Source: Canna indica
Lineage: Eukaryota; Streptophyta; Magnoliopsida; Zingiberales; Cannaceae
Assembly: GCA_034359265.1 (NCBI GenBank)
Contig: CP136896.1
Span: 66,475,501 to 66,539,500 of the forward strand
DNA: 64,000 nucleotides
Direction of reading: 5' to 3'
Shown here: in pieces, positions 34,368 through 45,800 of the stretch
Layout of the letters: every line of letters begins with the position of its first letter
Position numbering within the stretch: position 1 is the stretch's first letter
The notes under the pieces: model-generated
Told to the model about the DNA's origin: nothing
The model's input: only the letters and a program-made list of their open reading frames with translations
The model's database searches: none
Program-made: the position numbers and the translations under genes

Positions 34368-35902
34368 TCACGATGACGATGGAGGATGGCCTGGATCATA
34401 TGGCGGGGTCTGGAGTGCTTGAGTGTACACCGGCGTGGACTGACTCGAGGACGATGGATTAGATGATGCCGAAGAGATGCCTGCTTCGGGATGACCTGAC
34501 ATGTTGCGTAGCATAGCTTGTATATCCGCCATCATCTGACTCTGGCGCTCCATCATCTCAGTCTGACGCGCGACCGTGTCCTCTAGAGTTCTTATTCTGC
34601 TACTATGATCATAACTGGATCTAGAGGTGGACGGCCGCTCACCAACGACCGGAGGGGTCGGTGACCCAAGTGGCCCTAGTACGGCTCGCGCATGACCACT
34701 ATCCGCAAAGCCATATACGCGGCCATGGTCCCAGCCACCTGCGGCCTCGACCCACGTTGTTGCGTCAAAGTCCTCGGGGGTACCCCCGCGCTGCACCACC
34801 GTCTGGCTGTAGGTCTCATACTCGAGTTTGATTTTTTATTTAATATTTATCATAAAACTTAAATTATAAATATATAATGAATAATTTAAACAAATATATA
34901 GTTACCATAATGTATGCAGCGCGGTTGTCGATGTACTCCCCCGTCCTATGTGCTCGACGGTGAGTCCGCTCAAACACCGCCATCGGGGAGGGTCGCTGGA
35001 CACTCCCGTCATCCGACACCGTCGTCTACATTTACAAAACAAATACATTAATTAGTACACATAGTAGCAAATAAAATATATAATTAAAAGATATACTTAC
35101 CATACTGTTCGCGTGCACTGCAAATGCAACAGAACCGCCGGTGTGACGCGCTGCTCCCCCCGACATGCGATTTCTACCCGCATTCTGAGAAACCTCCTGC
35201 CATTGATCCGTCGACCATATTCCCACGAGCTGGTCCCATATATCCGGAGTAATCCAATCGGGGCCGTATCCCCGAGTCTCCACGATGTTAGTGGTCCCAG
35301 CTCGGGCCATCGCTTGGGACCGAGCCTGCCCCAGCTGCCCGTTGTACCTTGCCCGGGAAATAGCCTCCCAGGCAGCGTAAATGAAGGGCCTTTGGTCATC
35401 GGCCCATGTATAGCGAGCCTGCAAAATAATAATATCAGTACCAATATTAATCATCATGCATGTAAAAAAAAATAATACGTGCCTCAAACTCGCGCCATAA
35501 CATGTCGACGTGCTCGCTAGGCACGTGAGTCCACGTAGGCCATGCCCCGTGCATGTATCGTCGAATAGTAGAAGAAATGCTCCTTGGCACTTCTTCTTGC
35601 TCGAACCTGCACAACAAAAATAAATTTTAATATTATATTATGATATAATGAATTTGTAATGATTCATAATTCATGATATATTACCGCTCCCCAATCACGC
35701 TAATCAATCTACGTGACTCTGTGGCTGGTGAAGGCGGCCACCTGTTCGGCCCGCGTGGCCGCCTGCGTCTGGATGTACTAGCCTCGGCAGTATCATCGGG
35801 TTGAGGATCAGCAACAGGAGGATCAGCAGCATGAGTAACTGCTGGAGTCTCACCTATCGGAGACTCCAAAGCTCTCCTGCGTTGATAACCACGACCAGAC
35901 AT
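34368..35902 (-). CDS. CACTA second protein (TnpA-like / plant transposase family)
   Basis: Five exons on the minus strand keep frame: 35902-35685, 35606-35483, 35418-35101, 35025-34906 and about 34820-34368, giving about 410 residues. It begins MSGRGYQRRRALES with a Pro/Arg-rich region. A central region has WREFEARYTWADDQRPF and GYGPDWITPDIWDQLV, and a C-terminal coiled-coil-like RIRTLEDTVARQTEMMERQ precedes a Ser/Pro tail. This resembles the transposase_24-type accessory ORF of plant CACTA elements, presumed to bind subterminal repeats. Intron 2 appears to use a GC donor (GAG|gcacgt). The start lies only 75 bp after the transposase stop. An acceptor-like TTCGACAG two bases before the ATG suggests alternative splicing from a shared promoter, as in maize En/Spm. 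Confidence 0.8.
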
Positions 35903-35977
35903 ATCTGTCGAACAGACATATAATCAGATTATTGTATAAATAGTAGAGATATATTTAATAAAATATATACTTTACAA

Positions 35978-38900
35978 TTATTCCTCATCATCTGAATAAT
36001 AGTCTTCGAATTCTTCCTCTTCTTCCTCTTCTTCCTCTTCTTCATCTTCTTCATCTCCAGCTTCCTCAATTTCATGATCATTATCATCAACATATTCAAC
36101 TTCTAATTGAATTAACGTTGTGTCTGTATCCTCGAGTATTGGAATAATACGATCTACAGCAGGAGGATCATCTTCTTGATAGAAACCATGTGTCATATCA
36201 GGTATCAGCTCATTTTCTCCTACTATCGGATCAATTTTTCCTCTACCTTTTGTCTTACAGACTACACGCCAATCTGCTCTATCTTTATTTCGAGCCGGAT
36301 ACTTCGCATAATATACTTGTTCGGCTTGTGATGCCAATATAAAAGGCTCATTTGCTGCCAATTTCGATTTGTAATTAACCTCAACAAGTTTGTATTTTGG
36401 ATGAACTTTCATGCCCCTTTCTGTTGTATCGAACCAATGACATCTAAATAGGATCACTGATTTTAAGCCGAAGTAGTGCAACTCTATCACTTCTTCCACC
36501 AGTCCATAAAAATCCATATCACATTCAACATAGGTTGTCCCTTTCACGCAGACCCCAGCATTCATCGTCTTCTTTGTAAATGAATATTCAACCGTGTGAA
36601 ATTTATACCCATTAACAAAATATCCGCTATAGCACGACACAAGTCGCGACGGTCCACTAACAAACTCAAATATTCTTTCATATATTTCAGCTCTGTGATC
36701 TTTGCTGTAAGTCTGAATCCAAGTAGGGAAATCACGATTCCGTAATCTCTCCAATTCTTCATCGTTGTGAATAGAGTATTTTTGCATCATCTCAATGACA
36801 AATATTTCAATGAATTGTTCAATCTCTGGACAATTGAGTAATACATACAAGTGTGTCAAATGATACTCTTCATCGCTTAAGTGTCGAGATGGACGAGAAC
36901 CAAAAGCACGACCAGAGTGACAAAATATATTTAAACGTCCATCTGAATGTCGAACACCCCCGTCGTCGTTACGTGGAAGACGATCAAATCTTGTCTGTAC
37001 TGTCGATTCAAAGTAAAATGAGCAGAATGTTGAAATTTCTTGGATGATATACGATTCAGATATTGATCCTTCAACAGCTGCGGTGTTCTTTACTTTTTTC
37101 TTCAGACGATTCATGTATCTTTCAAATAAGTACATCCACCGATATTGAACGGGGCCACCAACTCGTGCCTCGTATGCCAAGTGTATCGGTAGATGCTCCA
37201 TCGAGTCAAAAAATGCATGAGGGAAAAACTGCTCCAGCTTGCATATGATTTCAACAATATTATTTTCAAGTGTTGACATATCTTCGACTCGAAGGACATT
37301 TGCACAGATGTTTCTAAAAAACATACTTAATTCAGTCAACGGACCCCAAATATTATCAGGTACAAGATCTCGAAATGCGATCGGAAGTAATCTCTGTATG
37401 AATACATGACAATCATGGCTCTTCATCCCTGATATTTTGCAATCATCGACGTTCACACATCGAGATAAGTTTGAAGCATATCCATCGGGTAATCTGAGTT
37501 CTTTTACCCATTGACAAACATCTTTGATCTGTTGTTTATTTAACACATATGGGGCCTTCGGTTTCAGATATCGTCCGTTGACCTCTTGTAACTCCAACTC
37601 TGGTCTTTTACAAATTATTTTCATATCATGTCGGGCTTTGACATTATCTTTAGTTTTTTCGGAAATATCCATCAAAGTGTTGAAAATATTATCAAACACA
37701 TTTTTTTCAATGTGCATGACATCTAAATTATGTCGAATCAATAATGAACTCCAATAGGGCAATTCCCAAAAGATATTTTTTTTCATCCAGTTGTGTGTTT
37801 GGCCAAAACCTGACACTCTTTCATTGCGACCAAATACTATATCTGAAAGTGCTGAAACACGTGCTAATATTTGTTCACCAGACAACATCGGTGGTGGCAC
37901 ATCTCTTTCGACTCTGCCCTTAGATACTTTCGATTCAGTCCACAATATTTTCAATTCATCTATCAAGGGTCTGAGAAATATGTCAATTTCTTTTCGCGGA
38001 CCCTTAGGACCCGGAATAATCATCGAAAGATAAATAAATTCATCTTTCATGCACATTGACGGTGGCAAATTATAAACTGTCAGCTGCACTGGCCAAACTG
38101 AATAAGGAGTTGCAGAATGTCCAAACGGATTAAAACCATCTGTGCACAATCCCAATCTGATATTTCTAGTATCCCTAGCAAATGAAGGATAACATGTATC
38201 CAAATGTTTCCATGCTTCACTGTCAGATGGATGAGTCATTACTGTATCATCATGACTTCTTGCATGCCAACTCATGTAGGGGGCTGTCTTTTCCGACATG
38301 AATAATCTTTGAAGTCTCGGTGTTAGTGGAAAATATCGAAGCACCTTAAACGGGATATTTTTCTGTCGGACCGATTTCTTCTCCTTGTAACGAGGATGTT
38401 GACATACATGGCATTTATCCAACTGCACATTTTTTTTATAATATAAAATGCAGTTATTTTGGCACGCGTGTATTTTTTCGTACCCAAGCCCCAATTTTCT
38501 CATTAGCTTTTTAGTCTTATAAAAAGTTGGCTCAAACTTGTTATCAGTAGGCAGCATTCCATTAATCAATCCAGCAATCCGATCATACGCAACTCCGCTG
38601 ATATTACAATCGGCCTTGATGTTTAAGAGCCGTGTCATTGCTGAAAACCTAGTGTATTTAGGACAATTCTCATACAAAGGTTCATCGGCAGCTTTCAATA
38701 TCTCGTAAAATTCTGCAGCTTCTTTATTCGGTAATTCAATCTCTACCGCAGTTTGTACTTCTGTGATATCAACCGCTGTAGTATCTGGTGGGACTGATGT
38801 CTGAAGAATTGGCCGATCAACATTATCATTCAGGTGGAATTGACCCTCAAGACTATCAAGTATCATAGTTCTATAGGGATTACATTGACTAGATGAAGAA

Positions 38901-39235
38901 GCACCAGCAGAGGAAGATTCACCATATGTCTGAACGACAGGATTGCTCGACGTCCCGACTTCGCGTGACTCCCCGTGACAAGTCCATAGAAAATATCTTG
39001 GTGCAAATCCTTTGGTATATAGATGTAGAGTGACAGTCTCCCGATCCAAAAATCGTCCATTCGAACAAATGCGGCACGGACATTGGATTTGATCACCCAT
39101 GCTAACGAAATTCTGATTCGAATAGGCGAAATTTAGGAAGTACGTTACGCCTAATCGAAACTCATTCGTTAAAGCTCCACGATCAAGACGTCGGTACATC
39201 CAACTTCGATCAGCCGACATAATTTTATCAATCAA
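35978..39235 (-). CDS. CACTA transposase (Tnp2 family), uninterrupted
   Basis: One open frame of 1085 codons. The N-terminus (SWMYRRLDRGALTNEF, then CPCRICSNG with Cys pairs) is the transposase-associated domain. The Tnp2 core includes LGLCTDGFNPFGHSATPYSVW and GPKGPRKEIDIFLRPLIDEL, followed by HNLDVMHIEKNVFDN. The DUF4218-like region has LPIHLAYEARVGGPVQYRWMY and the DUF4216-like region has DFYGLVEEVIELHY. The tail is a run of Glu and Asp from about residue 1040. It cuts and moves the element together with the second protein. No stop or frameshift is seen, unlike the other transposase genes in the window. Confidence 0.95.
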   Translation of the reverse strand: MIDKIMSADRSWMYRRLDRGALTNEFRLGVTYFLNFAYSNQNFVSMGDQIQCPCRICSNGRFLDRETVTLHLYTKGFAPRYFLWTCHGESREVGTSSNPVVQTYGESSSAGASSSSQCNPYRTMILDSLEGQFHLNDNVDRPILQTSVPPDTTAVDITEVQTAVEIELPNKEAAEFYEILKAADEPLYENCPKYTRFSAMTRLLNIKADCNISGVAYDRIAGLINGMLPTDNKFEPTFYKTKKLMRKLGLGYEKIHACQNNCILYYKKNVQLDKCHVCQHPRYKEKKSVRQKNIPFKVLRYFPLTPRLQRLFMSEKTAPYMSWHARSHDDTVMTHPSDSEAWKHLDTCYPSFARDTRNIRLGLCTDGFNPFGHSATPYSVWPVQLTVYNLPPSMCMKDEFIYLSMIIPGPKGPRKEIDIFLRPLIDELKILWTESKVSKGRVERDVPPPMLSGEQILARVSALSDIVFGRNERVSGFGQTHNWMKKNIFWELPYWSSLLIRHNLDVMHIEKNVFDNIFNTLMDISEKTKDNVKARHDMKIICKRPELELQEVNGRYLKPKAPYVLNKQQIKDVCQWVKELRLPDGYASNLSRCVNVDDCKISGMKSHDCHVFIQRLLPIAFRDLVPDNIWGPLTELSMFFRNICANVLRVEDMSTLENNIVEIICKLEQFFPHAFFDSMEHLPIHLAYEARVGGPVQYRWMYLFERYMNRLKKKVKNTAAVEGSISESYIIQEISTFCSFYFESTVQTRFDRLPRNDDGGVRHSDGRLNIFCHSGRAFGSRPSRHLSDEEYHLTHLYVLLNCPEIEQFIEIFVIEMMQKYSIHNDEELERLRNRDFPTWIQTYSKDHRAEIYERIFEFVSGPSRLVSCYSGYFVNGYKFHTVEYSFTKKTMNAGVCVKGTTYVECDMDFYGLVEEVIELHYFGLKSVILFRCHWFDTTERGMKVHPKYKLVEVNYKSKLAANEPFILASQAEQVYYAKYPARNKDRADWRVVCKTKGRGKIDPIVGENELIPDMTHGFYQEDDPPAVDRIIPILEDTDTTLIQLEVEYVDDNDHEIEEAGDEEDEEEEEEEEEEEFEDYYSDDEE

Positions 39236-39309
39236 TGATGATTTATTTGGTTAATGTCTTTAGGTGAGATTGTCCTATTCCATTCGGGATTTATGTTATT
39301 TATATTGCA

Positions 39310-39465
39310 CTAAGTACTTATTTTAACCGTTAACTTCATTCTAAATTTCGGCAGCATCTCCCTACAGTTCTCCGAATACACATATCATCTGGGCGCGTAT
39401 CGGAGAACAAGAGAGATGTTGCCGAAATTTAGAATAATTAGTTAACAGTTAAAATAAAAACATAA
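39310..39465. repeat. inverted repeat upstream of CACTA transposase
   Basis: Arms of about 65-70 bp pair TTCTAAATTTCGGCAGCATCTC with GAGATGTTGCCGAAATTTAGAA and GTTCTCCGAATAC with GTATCGGAGAAC. Outer parts (GTTAAC, CACTAAGTAC/GTGCAGTAC) extend the pairing. It lies 75 bp upstream of the transposase start, so probably in its promoter or leader. Confidence 0.85.
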
Positions 39466-39690
39466 GTGCAGTACAAATGACTATATTCCCAAATTGTCCA
39501 ATTAGGGACAATTCAAGAATTGTACGTCGTATAAAAGATCATCTACTTCTTTTACACGAACATACAATCCCCGAACGGATCTAAGGTTTTGCTAAATCAT
39601 ATCTGACTCGTCGATGCGTACGTGAAACATATAAACTCGTCGGATGTATGATTATTTTCTAAATGTTTCGAGACAGTTCGAGTCCATATT

Positions 39691-39830
39691 GGACGATTCC
39701 GGCGCGCGTCCGAAGTGGACGATTCCGGAGCGCGTCCGAAGTGGACGATTCCGGCGCGCGCCCGAAGTGGACGATTTCGACGTGCGTCCGAAGAGGACGA
39801 TTCCGGTGCGCGTCCGTAGTGGACAATTCC
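39691..39830 (+). repeat. 26-bp tandem repeat near CACTA transposase 5' region
   Basis: A little over five copies of GGACGATTCCGGCGCGCGTC followed by CGAAGT, with one to four changes per copy. ORFs here are products of the repeat. Confidence 0.9.
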
Positions 39831-40199
39831 AAAATTAATCTAAACTCTAATAATTAATCTAACATATTAAACAATTAATCTAAATAATTAATTAACAATT
39901 AAAAAAAAAATAAAACAATTAATCTACAAATTCCGGCGCCGGAGTCAGGTGGACTCCGGCGGCGGCCATCGGCCGACCGTCGCCGGCCGAAACCCTACTT
40001 TTAGGGTTTCGGTGGATTTCCGGCCGGCCGCAACAGGAAGAGACGGCCGACCGGGGAGGTATACCTCAAAATGTCGGCAGCAGCGGGAGGAGGAATCGGC
40101 GTCGTCGGCGTCGGCAGCGGCGGCGATAGGCGGGAGCAGGAGGCGACGACGGCAGCAGCGGGAAGAAGAAGGGTCGGGCGCGACTGCGTGCCCTATATA

Positions 40200-40508
40200 A
40201 ACTTATCAGCAACGGCTCACTTGCCCGTTAGAAAGTCGTTGCTAATAAGTTATCATCAGCAACGACTCACTTGTCCGTTAGAAAGCCGTTGTTGATAATT
40301 AATTCATCAGCAACGGCTAGCATGTCCGTTAGAAAGCCGTTGCGGATAATTAAAATAATCCGCAACGGCTCGCGTGTCCGTTAGAACGCCGTTGCAGATA
40401 CAACATATCTGCAACGGCTCGGGCGGCCGTAAGAATTCCGTTGCAAATAGCAACGGCTTGAGCGGCCGTTGCTGATAGCCGTTGCTGAAGACTCATTTTC
40501 TAATAGTG
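40200..40508. repeat. right subterminal repeats of CACTA element
   Basis: At least ten CAGCAACGGCT/GCCGTTGCTGATA units. Regular spacing of about 30 bp with the recurring GTCCGTTAGAAAGCCGTTG block suggests local tandem growth. Confidence 0.88.
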
Positions 40509-40511
40509 CGA

Positions 40512-42818
40512 CATGATAAATTCGTGCTCGGACCGCCCGTTATCGTGCTGAGCCAGGGGATGTAGGTGCGGCCCTACCTAATAGCCTAATAAACATAGTC
40601 AACTCGTTTAATTTTTTGTAATCGTGCTAACAAGCCGGACCTACACAGTGTAAACCTTGAATTATTTGGCCCGGCTCTGATAGCCAGGCCTGACACAATA
40701 AAAGCGAGATCATGCCGATCCTTATCATGCACAGGTCTTTATCGGGTCAGCCTGATAAGGCCTGAATAAATATCGATCTCAATTCAGGGCTCGATAGCCT
40801 GATGTTATTTTTTTGTTATCGTAATAATGGGTCAAGCCTGCCTTTTACTATTTGTGTCGTGTCGGATCAGGGGTCTTAGGTCAGGCATGATTTTTGCTCG
40901 GGTCGGGCTAGCTTGGCTCGATATCTCCGACCCAACACGAAATATCGAGTCCAATAGGAGTTCGACGAAATTTAGAAGCAATAACAAGCAAACAATATAG
41001 GAAAATGGGTAAATTTATCATTTTATCCAACAATAATTCATCAACTACAACGAAATCGATCCAACCCAGAATAATATTATTTTATACTATAAATCAACAT
41101 TTAGTTTAGTACAATATTATTTTATTTAATTATTTATCAAAATAAATTAATAATTTTTAATTATTGAATAATACCAAAAAATATTTTTTAAAAAAAATCT
41201 ATCAAACAACATTCGATCTAAAATCTGACACTACAATCGCATTCAGCACGCAAAAAATTTACAACTTTGATATTTATCTCGTCTCCATCCAACAATTTTA
41301 AGTCGTCCAAATTAATTTTTTTTTAAGTATAATTACAGCATCTACACTTGCCGTCCCCTAAATCAATTTCTCAAAATGTAACTATTTGTATATATTTTGA
41401 ATAGGTTATTACGTGAGAATTATTATTGCGCGACACATTTAATTATAAATTACTCATTATATAGATATAAATCTTGATGGTATAAATTATTGTGTTTTTA
41501 ATAATGTAAAAATATTATTAATTATAATAATCATAATATTGTGGTAAATCTTAATTGTTTTATTAATTTTTAATTTAAAATATAAAATAATTCACATAAT
41601 TACCTTATGATGATACAACAAGATGAGATAATAGTGACAGCGTAGCAAAATTAAAGTAAACAAAAGGTGACTTGGAATTATCCAAATATAAAATACATCT
41701 ATTTGATAAATTATTTGGAGGTTCATAGGACATTCTTTGGGCTTACAAGCGATTAACAGAATTTGCTATGAAAGGAACGTTTAGGAGGATTAAATGTTTT
41801 GATACGACGGGCGGTTTTGTCATTAATTAATATAAAGAATATATTTTTTATGGTAGAAAGTTAATTATACAGACAATTGAATCTTTTTGTTGTAAAGTTA
41901 AGGAATAACTCATACTTAATGTCAAAAAAATTTAGTTCGATAAAGATAATATTATTATTTTTCTTACCACCTGAACCAAGCATTGAACTAATTTTAACCT
42001 TATCAATCTGTACCGAGCAATACAACTGTCACCTACAAAATGAACCAGTTCAGGGTTGGAATGTACCGAGACTTCAAACCATGCTATCAACTGCAAATGC
42101 TATTACCGGCTAATTGACATCGTTACAATGATGCATGTTACCAATCATCAAATTGTTCATTGACCGTATAAGATGCAGTATAAGCTCAACTTACAATAAT
42201 TAGTTTAGTAGTAAATCTGCACAGCTTTATAATTTCTAATATTTACTATCCAAACTTGCATATTCACATCATGCAAGAAGCAGTTTTAACTTAACAGTAA
42301 AAGAATGCATTTACCAACAATCAGTCAAAGAAGTAAAATTGCACTGGGATCTTTTTCTAATACGAGAAAAAAATACAAAAGAAAGATTGCTTTAATTGTA
42401 AAACAACAAAACCTCCTTTATCTGTGAATCTAATAACTTCTGTAACAATTTAATCATCCTGAGATGATATCGGATAGCTAAACAGACCGGTCCCTTATTT
42501 TTTTTATTACCAAGCCCCAACAGTTTCAATATCATACACCCATCCGGCCAACAAGTCCAATGAAATCTCGAGAAAAGGAACCTGAAAGTAACAGCTAAGT
42601 ATTCCACCTATACTATGTCTTTTCTCTACTTCCAAGTAGTAACAGTAGCAAAAATTGCAAGCATTCCAATTGGCACCTTTTCTAGCACACAAAATGTGCT
42701 AATTAGCAGCAACAGCACTCAGCAAGTGCAAAAAACATTCACTGCTCCTGTTGTTTACCCATCATTTATGTTGGACAAATCTAATCAAAATTTCTTTTTG
42801 CACAAGCAATTATCTTGA
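40512..42818. other. intergenic DNA between CACTA element and SEC24 gene
   Basis: 40515-40960 is richer in GC, with recurring GCCTGATA, GGCTCGATA and CGGGTCGGGCTAGC motifs. It is probably a decayed repeat into which the CACTA element inserted, since similar CAGCCTGATAGCCC lies left of 33725. 40960-42818 is AT-rich with no gene seen and includes the SEC24 3' UTR at its right end. Confidence 0.5.
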
Positions 42819-45800
42819 TCAAGACATTTTTGTTTGGATTTGCCGGTGGACATGTACAAGAAACTCAACATAGGAGAGGCTTCCAGGTCCTTTATCTTCA
42901 ACCATATATGATAGAAAATGCATGCCTGCACCAAGTGATATTCCAGTTTATTTTGCTAAATGGGCCAATAAAAAAAGCAGAAATCCAATTGTTTTAGCAA
43001 ACAAAAAAAAATAAAAGCTTAAAAATACTAGAATGAAAACAATATAGAACTTCACAAGTGTGGAACTTTTAACTGACCTGAAGGTTCTCCCTTTCTGCAT
43101 AGCCGCAAACTGCAGTAAAATTTTAAAACTTTAATTTTGTATGTCTATTGAACTATTAAGATAAATAATGGCAAAAGGGAAAGCATGCGTGATACCGGAG
43201 GTATGAACATCTCTGCTGCCTTATCAAATTAATGACTTCATTTAATTTCTTCGATAGATCATTATCAAATTGCTCCAATACAAGCTGTATTGACCAAGAA
43301 TACACTTCAGTAATTATGCCAATTGATTAAGAAAGAGAAACTGCAGGTATCACGATCAACAATCATAACCATCATCCCTTTGATAGCTTGTGCACATGGG
43401 TAGCAGAAAAATAAGAAGATGCCCAGTATATGTAGTATTGAAAGCTACAGCCAGATGGGAGTTTTTATCCATTAAATCAGATAAATAACACAGTAAGACC
43501 TAGATGGACTGAGTTGTAGCCTACAAAGTTTCCTGAAAACTTTTAGTGCAGGCCAAAGTCATAAGCAGAGAAGACTATTGAAATAGCTACCCTAGATCAA
43601 AAAAATAAGAGAAGAAATTATTCCAGAAAAGAACTATTGGAACGTTGGTGGGTGCTGTTCAAGTATTCATAATCAACTGTGTGTTTCAGAGATAGTATGA
43701 GGGAAGTAAATAGGGGAAATCTGAAATTGCTACGAAGTATCAGAAATAGTAATATAAATAGGAACATTTATGTCATCATAAAATTTTCATCAAGTCATTT
43801 CTTCTGTGCTAGCAAAAAGTTCTGAAAGGTTTACTGTGCTACTACCATTTATGGTCAGACCATAATAGCATATGAGAAGTTTAAAATAGCCTTCCCAAAC
43901 AAAGAAAATAAGCAGAGAGAAATATTCAAGAAATGAATAAATTAAAAGTTTTATGATCCTACTCTAAGAAAGACAAGTACCATTACATATGCTGAAAATC
44001 CATAAATTAGACCAACTGACCTATATTCCACTATAAGACTAAAAACAGGTAAAAACAAGAGCAAAATGAAGTTGGTTCCTTAAAAGCATTGTGTTATTAC
44101 AACGGTATTACCCTAGTATTGCTATTTGTATGTCTTGGCTTTTGTAATTGCATTAAGAAATTTAGGAAAAGGGAGGATTCACTTAACCAGGGTTGTATAT
44201 GAGGAGAAAAAGGAGTGGTAAGGTTCACCATATCTCAAAGAGAAGATCGAAGAAAATGAAACACACGTGGTGGTCATTATAGCGGTTCATGTGGTGATCA
44301 TTATAGTGGTTCCTTCTGATCCTAGAAAACGTCCGAAAAACAGGCTACGGAACTACCGGGCAGAGGCAAAAAGGCAATAAGTAGATACATAACATGGAGT
44401 GTATTCATAAAATAAAAGAATCAGACTATGAAAGAGTGGCCTATCATTGAGACTCTAAATTGTAATTTTCAACTCTCCTAATCTCAGGAATTCCTTTTCC
44501 CCTCCACTCGCAATAAATATTACTTTGTTAAAAATGGGTTGACTTTAGATTTTCTTATAGTCATCATTAAATAAACAAAAAAGGGAATGTAGATTATTCA
44601 ATATGCCGTTGAATTTTCACAAGTAGCGGGCATTTCCTTTTTTTCAGACTAGTGTGCAAAAAAACAAGCAATGACATAGGTTAGTTGTCGCTTGTCAGTG
44701 CCAAGAAACTGTCAGAAACGAGAAAAAGTACCTGAGATGGAAGCCCATCCACAGAAGAAACCCCAAAAATCTGCTGAAGAGTGTCTGGGTTAACCATATT
44801 TCCAACATAAATTAATCCATCTTCACCATTTTCCAGAAGATATATCCCGTCATCAGTTATGTGCTCACTAGAAAGAGGAATATGAGAACCTAGAAGGGAT
44901 CCATCATCCTCCTGCATCATCAGCAGTCCGAGTTCAAACAAATATTCAATTACAAAAGACAGATCACATAAGAATGATAAATCAGCCAGACATACCTTTG
45001 TAGTAAGGTCATGAATTGATATCATCCTAGGATATACTAAAGGTATGGCCAATGATATAGAAAGTGATGAAACATGGCTGACCCAATAGGAACGATCATC
45101 CAGCCGTCCATCATTTCGCAACCCAATACTTTTAACCAAAGCTGAAAAAAGTGCACGAGGAGCAATAATTTACCTTTATCTCAATATAGAGTGAAACTTT
45201 GTCTAATCTTGTTTTTTGATAATATTAATGTTAGGATCGTTACAAGTACAATTATCAAAAAACACTGCATCAATATTTTTGATGTTGCATATATTTTGAA
45301 AACTGTGTTCATAAGAAAATGATTCCCTGGGGCTCATTAACAAGGGTTGCACTGACTGATGGAAATGACAACAATAATTAGTAATATTTCCCATACATTT
45401 ATTCAACTAATCATATAAATTACTAATCAGATAGTTCCAGGAATATACACACCCAACCAGCCTAATATAATCGTAACTCATCCTTGAAAAAGTTGTGGTT
45501 CAGTCTGTTTTCGTGCAAAGGAAGGCATTGGCTTTTCATCAACAGGAATAAGAACTTATAATCAGATCACCCTAACAATCTCTAATGTAACCCATTCTTA
45601 GAAAGTCGTGCTTCAGTGGAAAACCACTGTTTTCATGCAGCGCAAGGAATTGATTTTTCATTATCAAGCAACTCCTCAAACTTACCGGTGTGGCAGATTA
45701 AAAGTTAAAAAACTTTATATTATCTCAAGAGTTTAGATCTTATCTTTTACAAACAATTTTCACTAGATTCAGATATCCTAGACTGGACAATGTTAAATAT

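Larger units (their letters stand above)
33728..40508 (-). mobile_element. CACTA (En/Spm) transposon, structurally complete
   Basis: The left end CACTACTAGAAAAATGAG and the right end, inverted, CACTATTAGAAAATGAG are flanked by the 3-bp duplication CGA (33725-33727 and 40509-40511). Length is 6781 bp. Both subterminal regions (33745-34090 and 40200-40495) are dense in CAGCAACGGC and GCCGTTGCTGAT, the transposase-binding type of repeat in this class. Both genes are on the minus strand: an intact Tnp2 transposase and a spliced second protein. Nothing seen prevents it from being autonomous. Confidence 0.95.

Noticed and set aside
39644..39857. Two overlapping ORFs
   Set aside because: Products of the 26-bp tandem array in the CACTA element.
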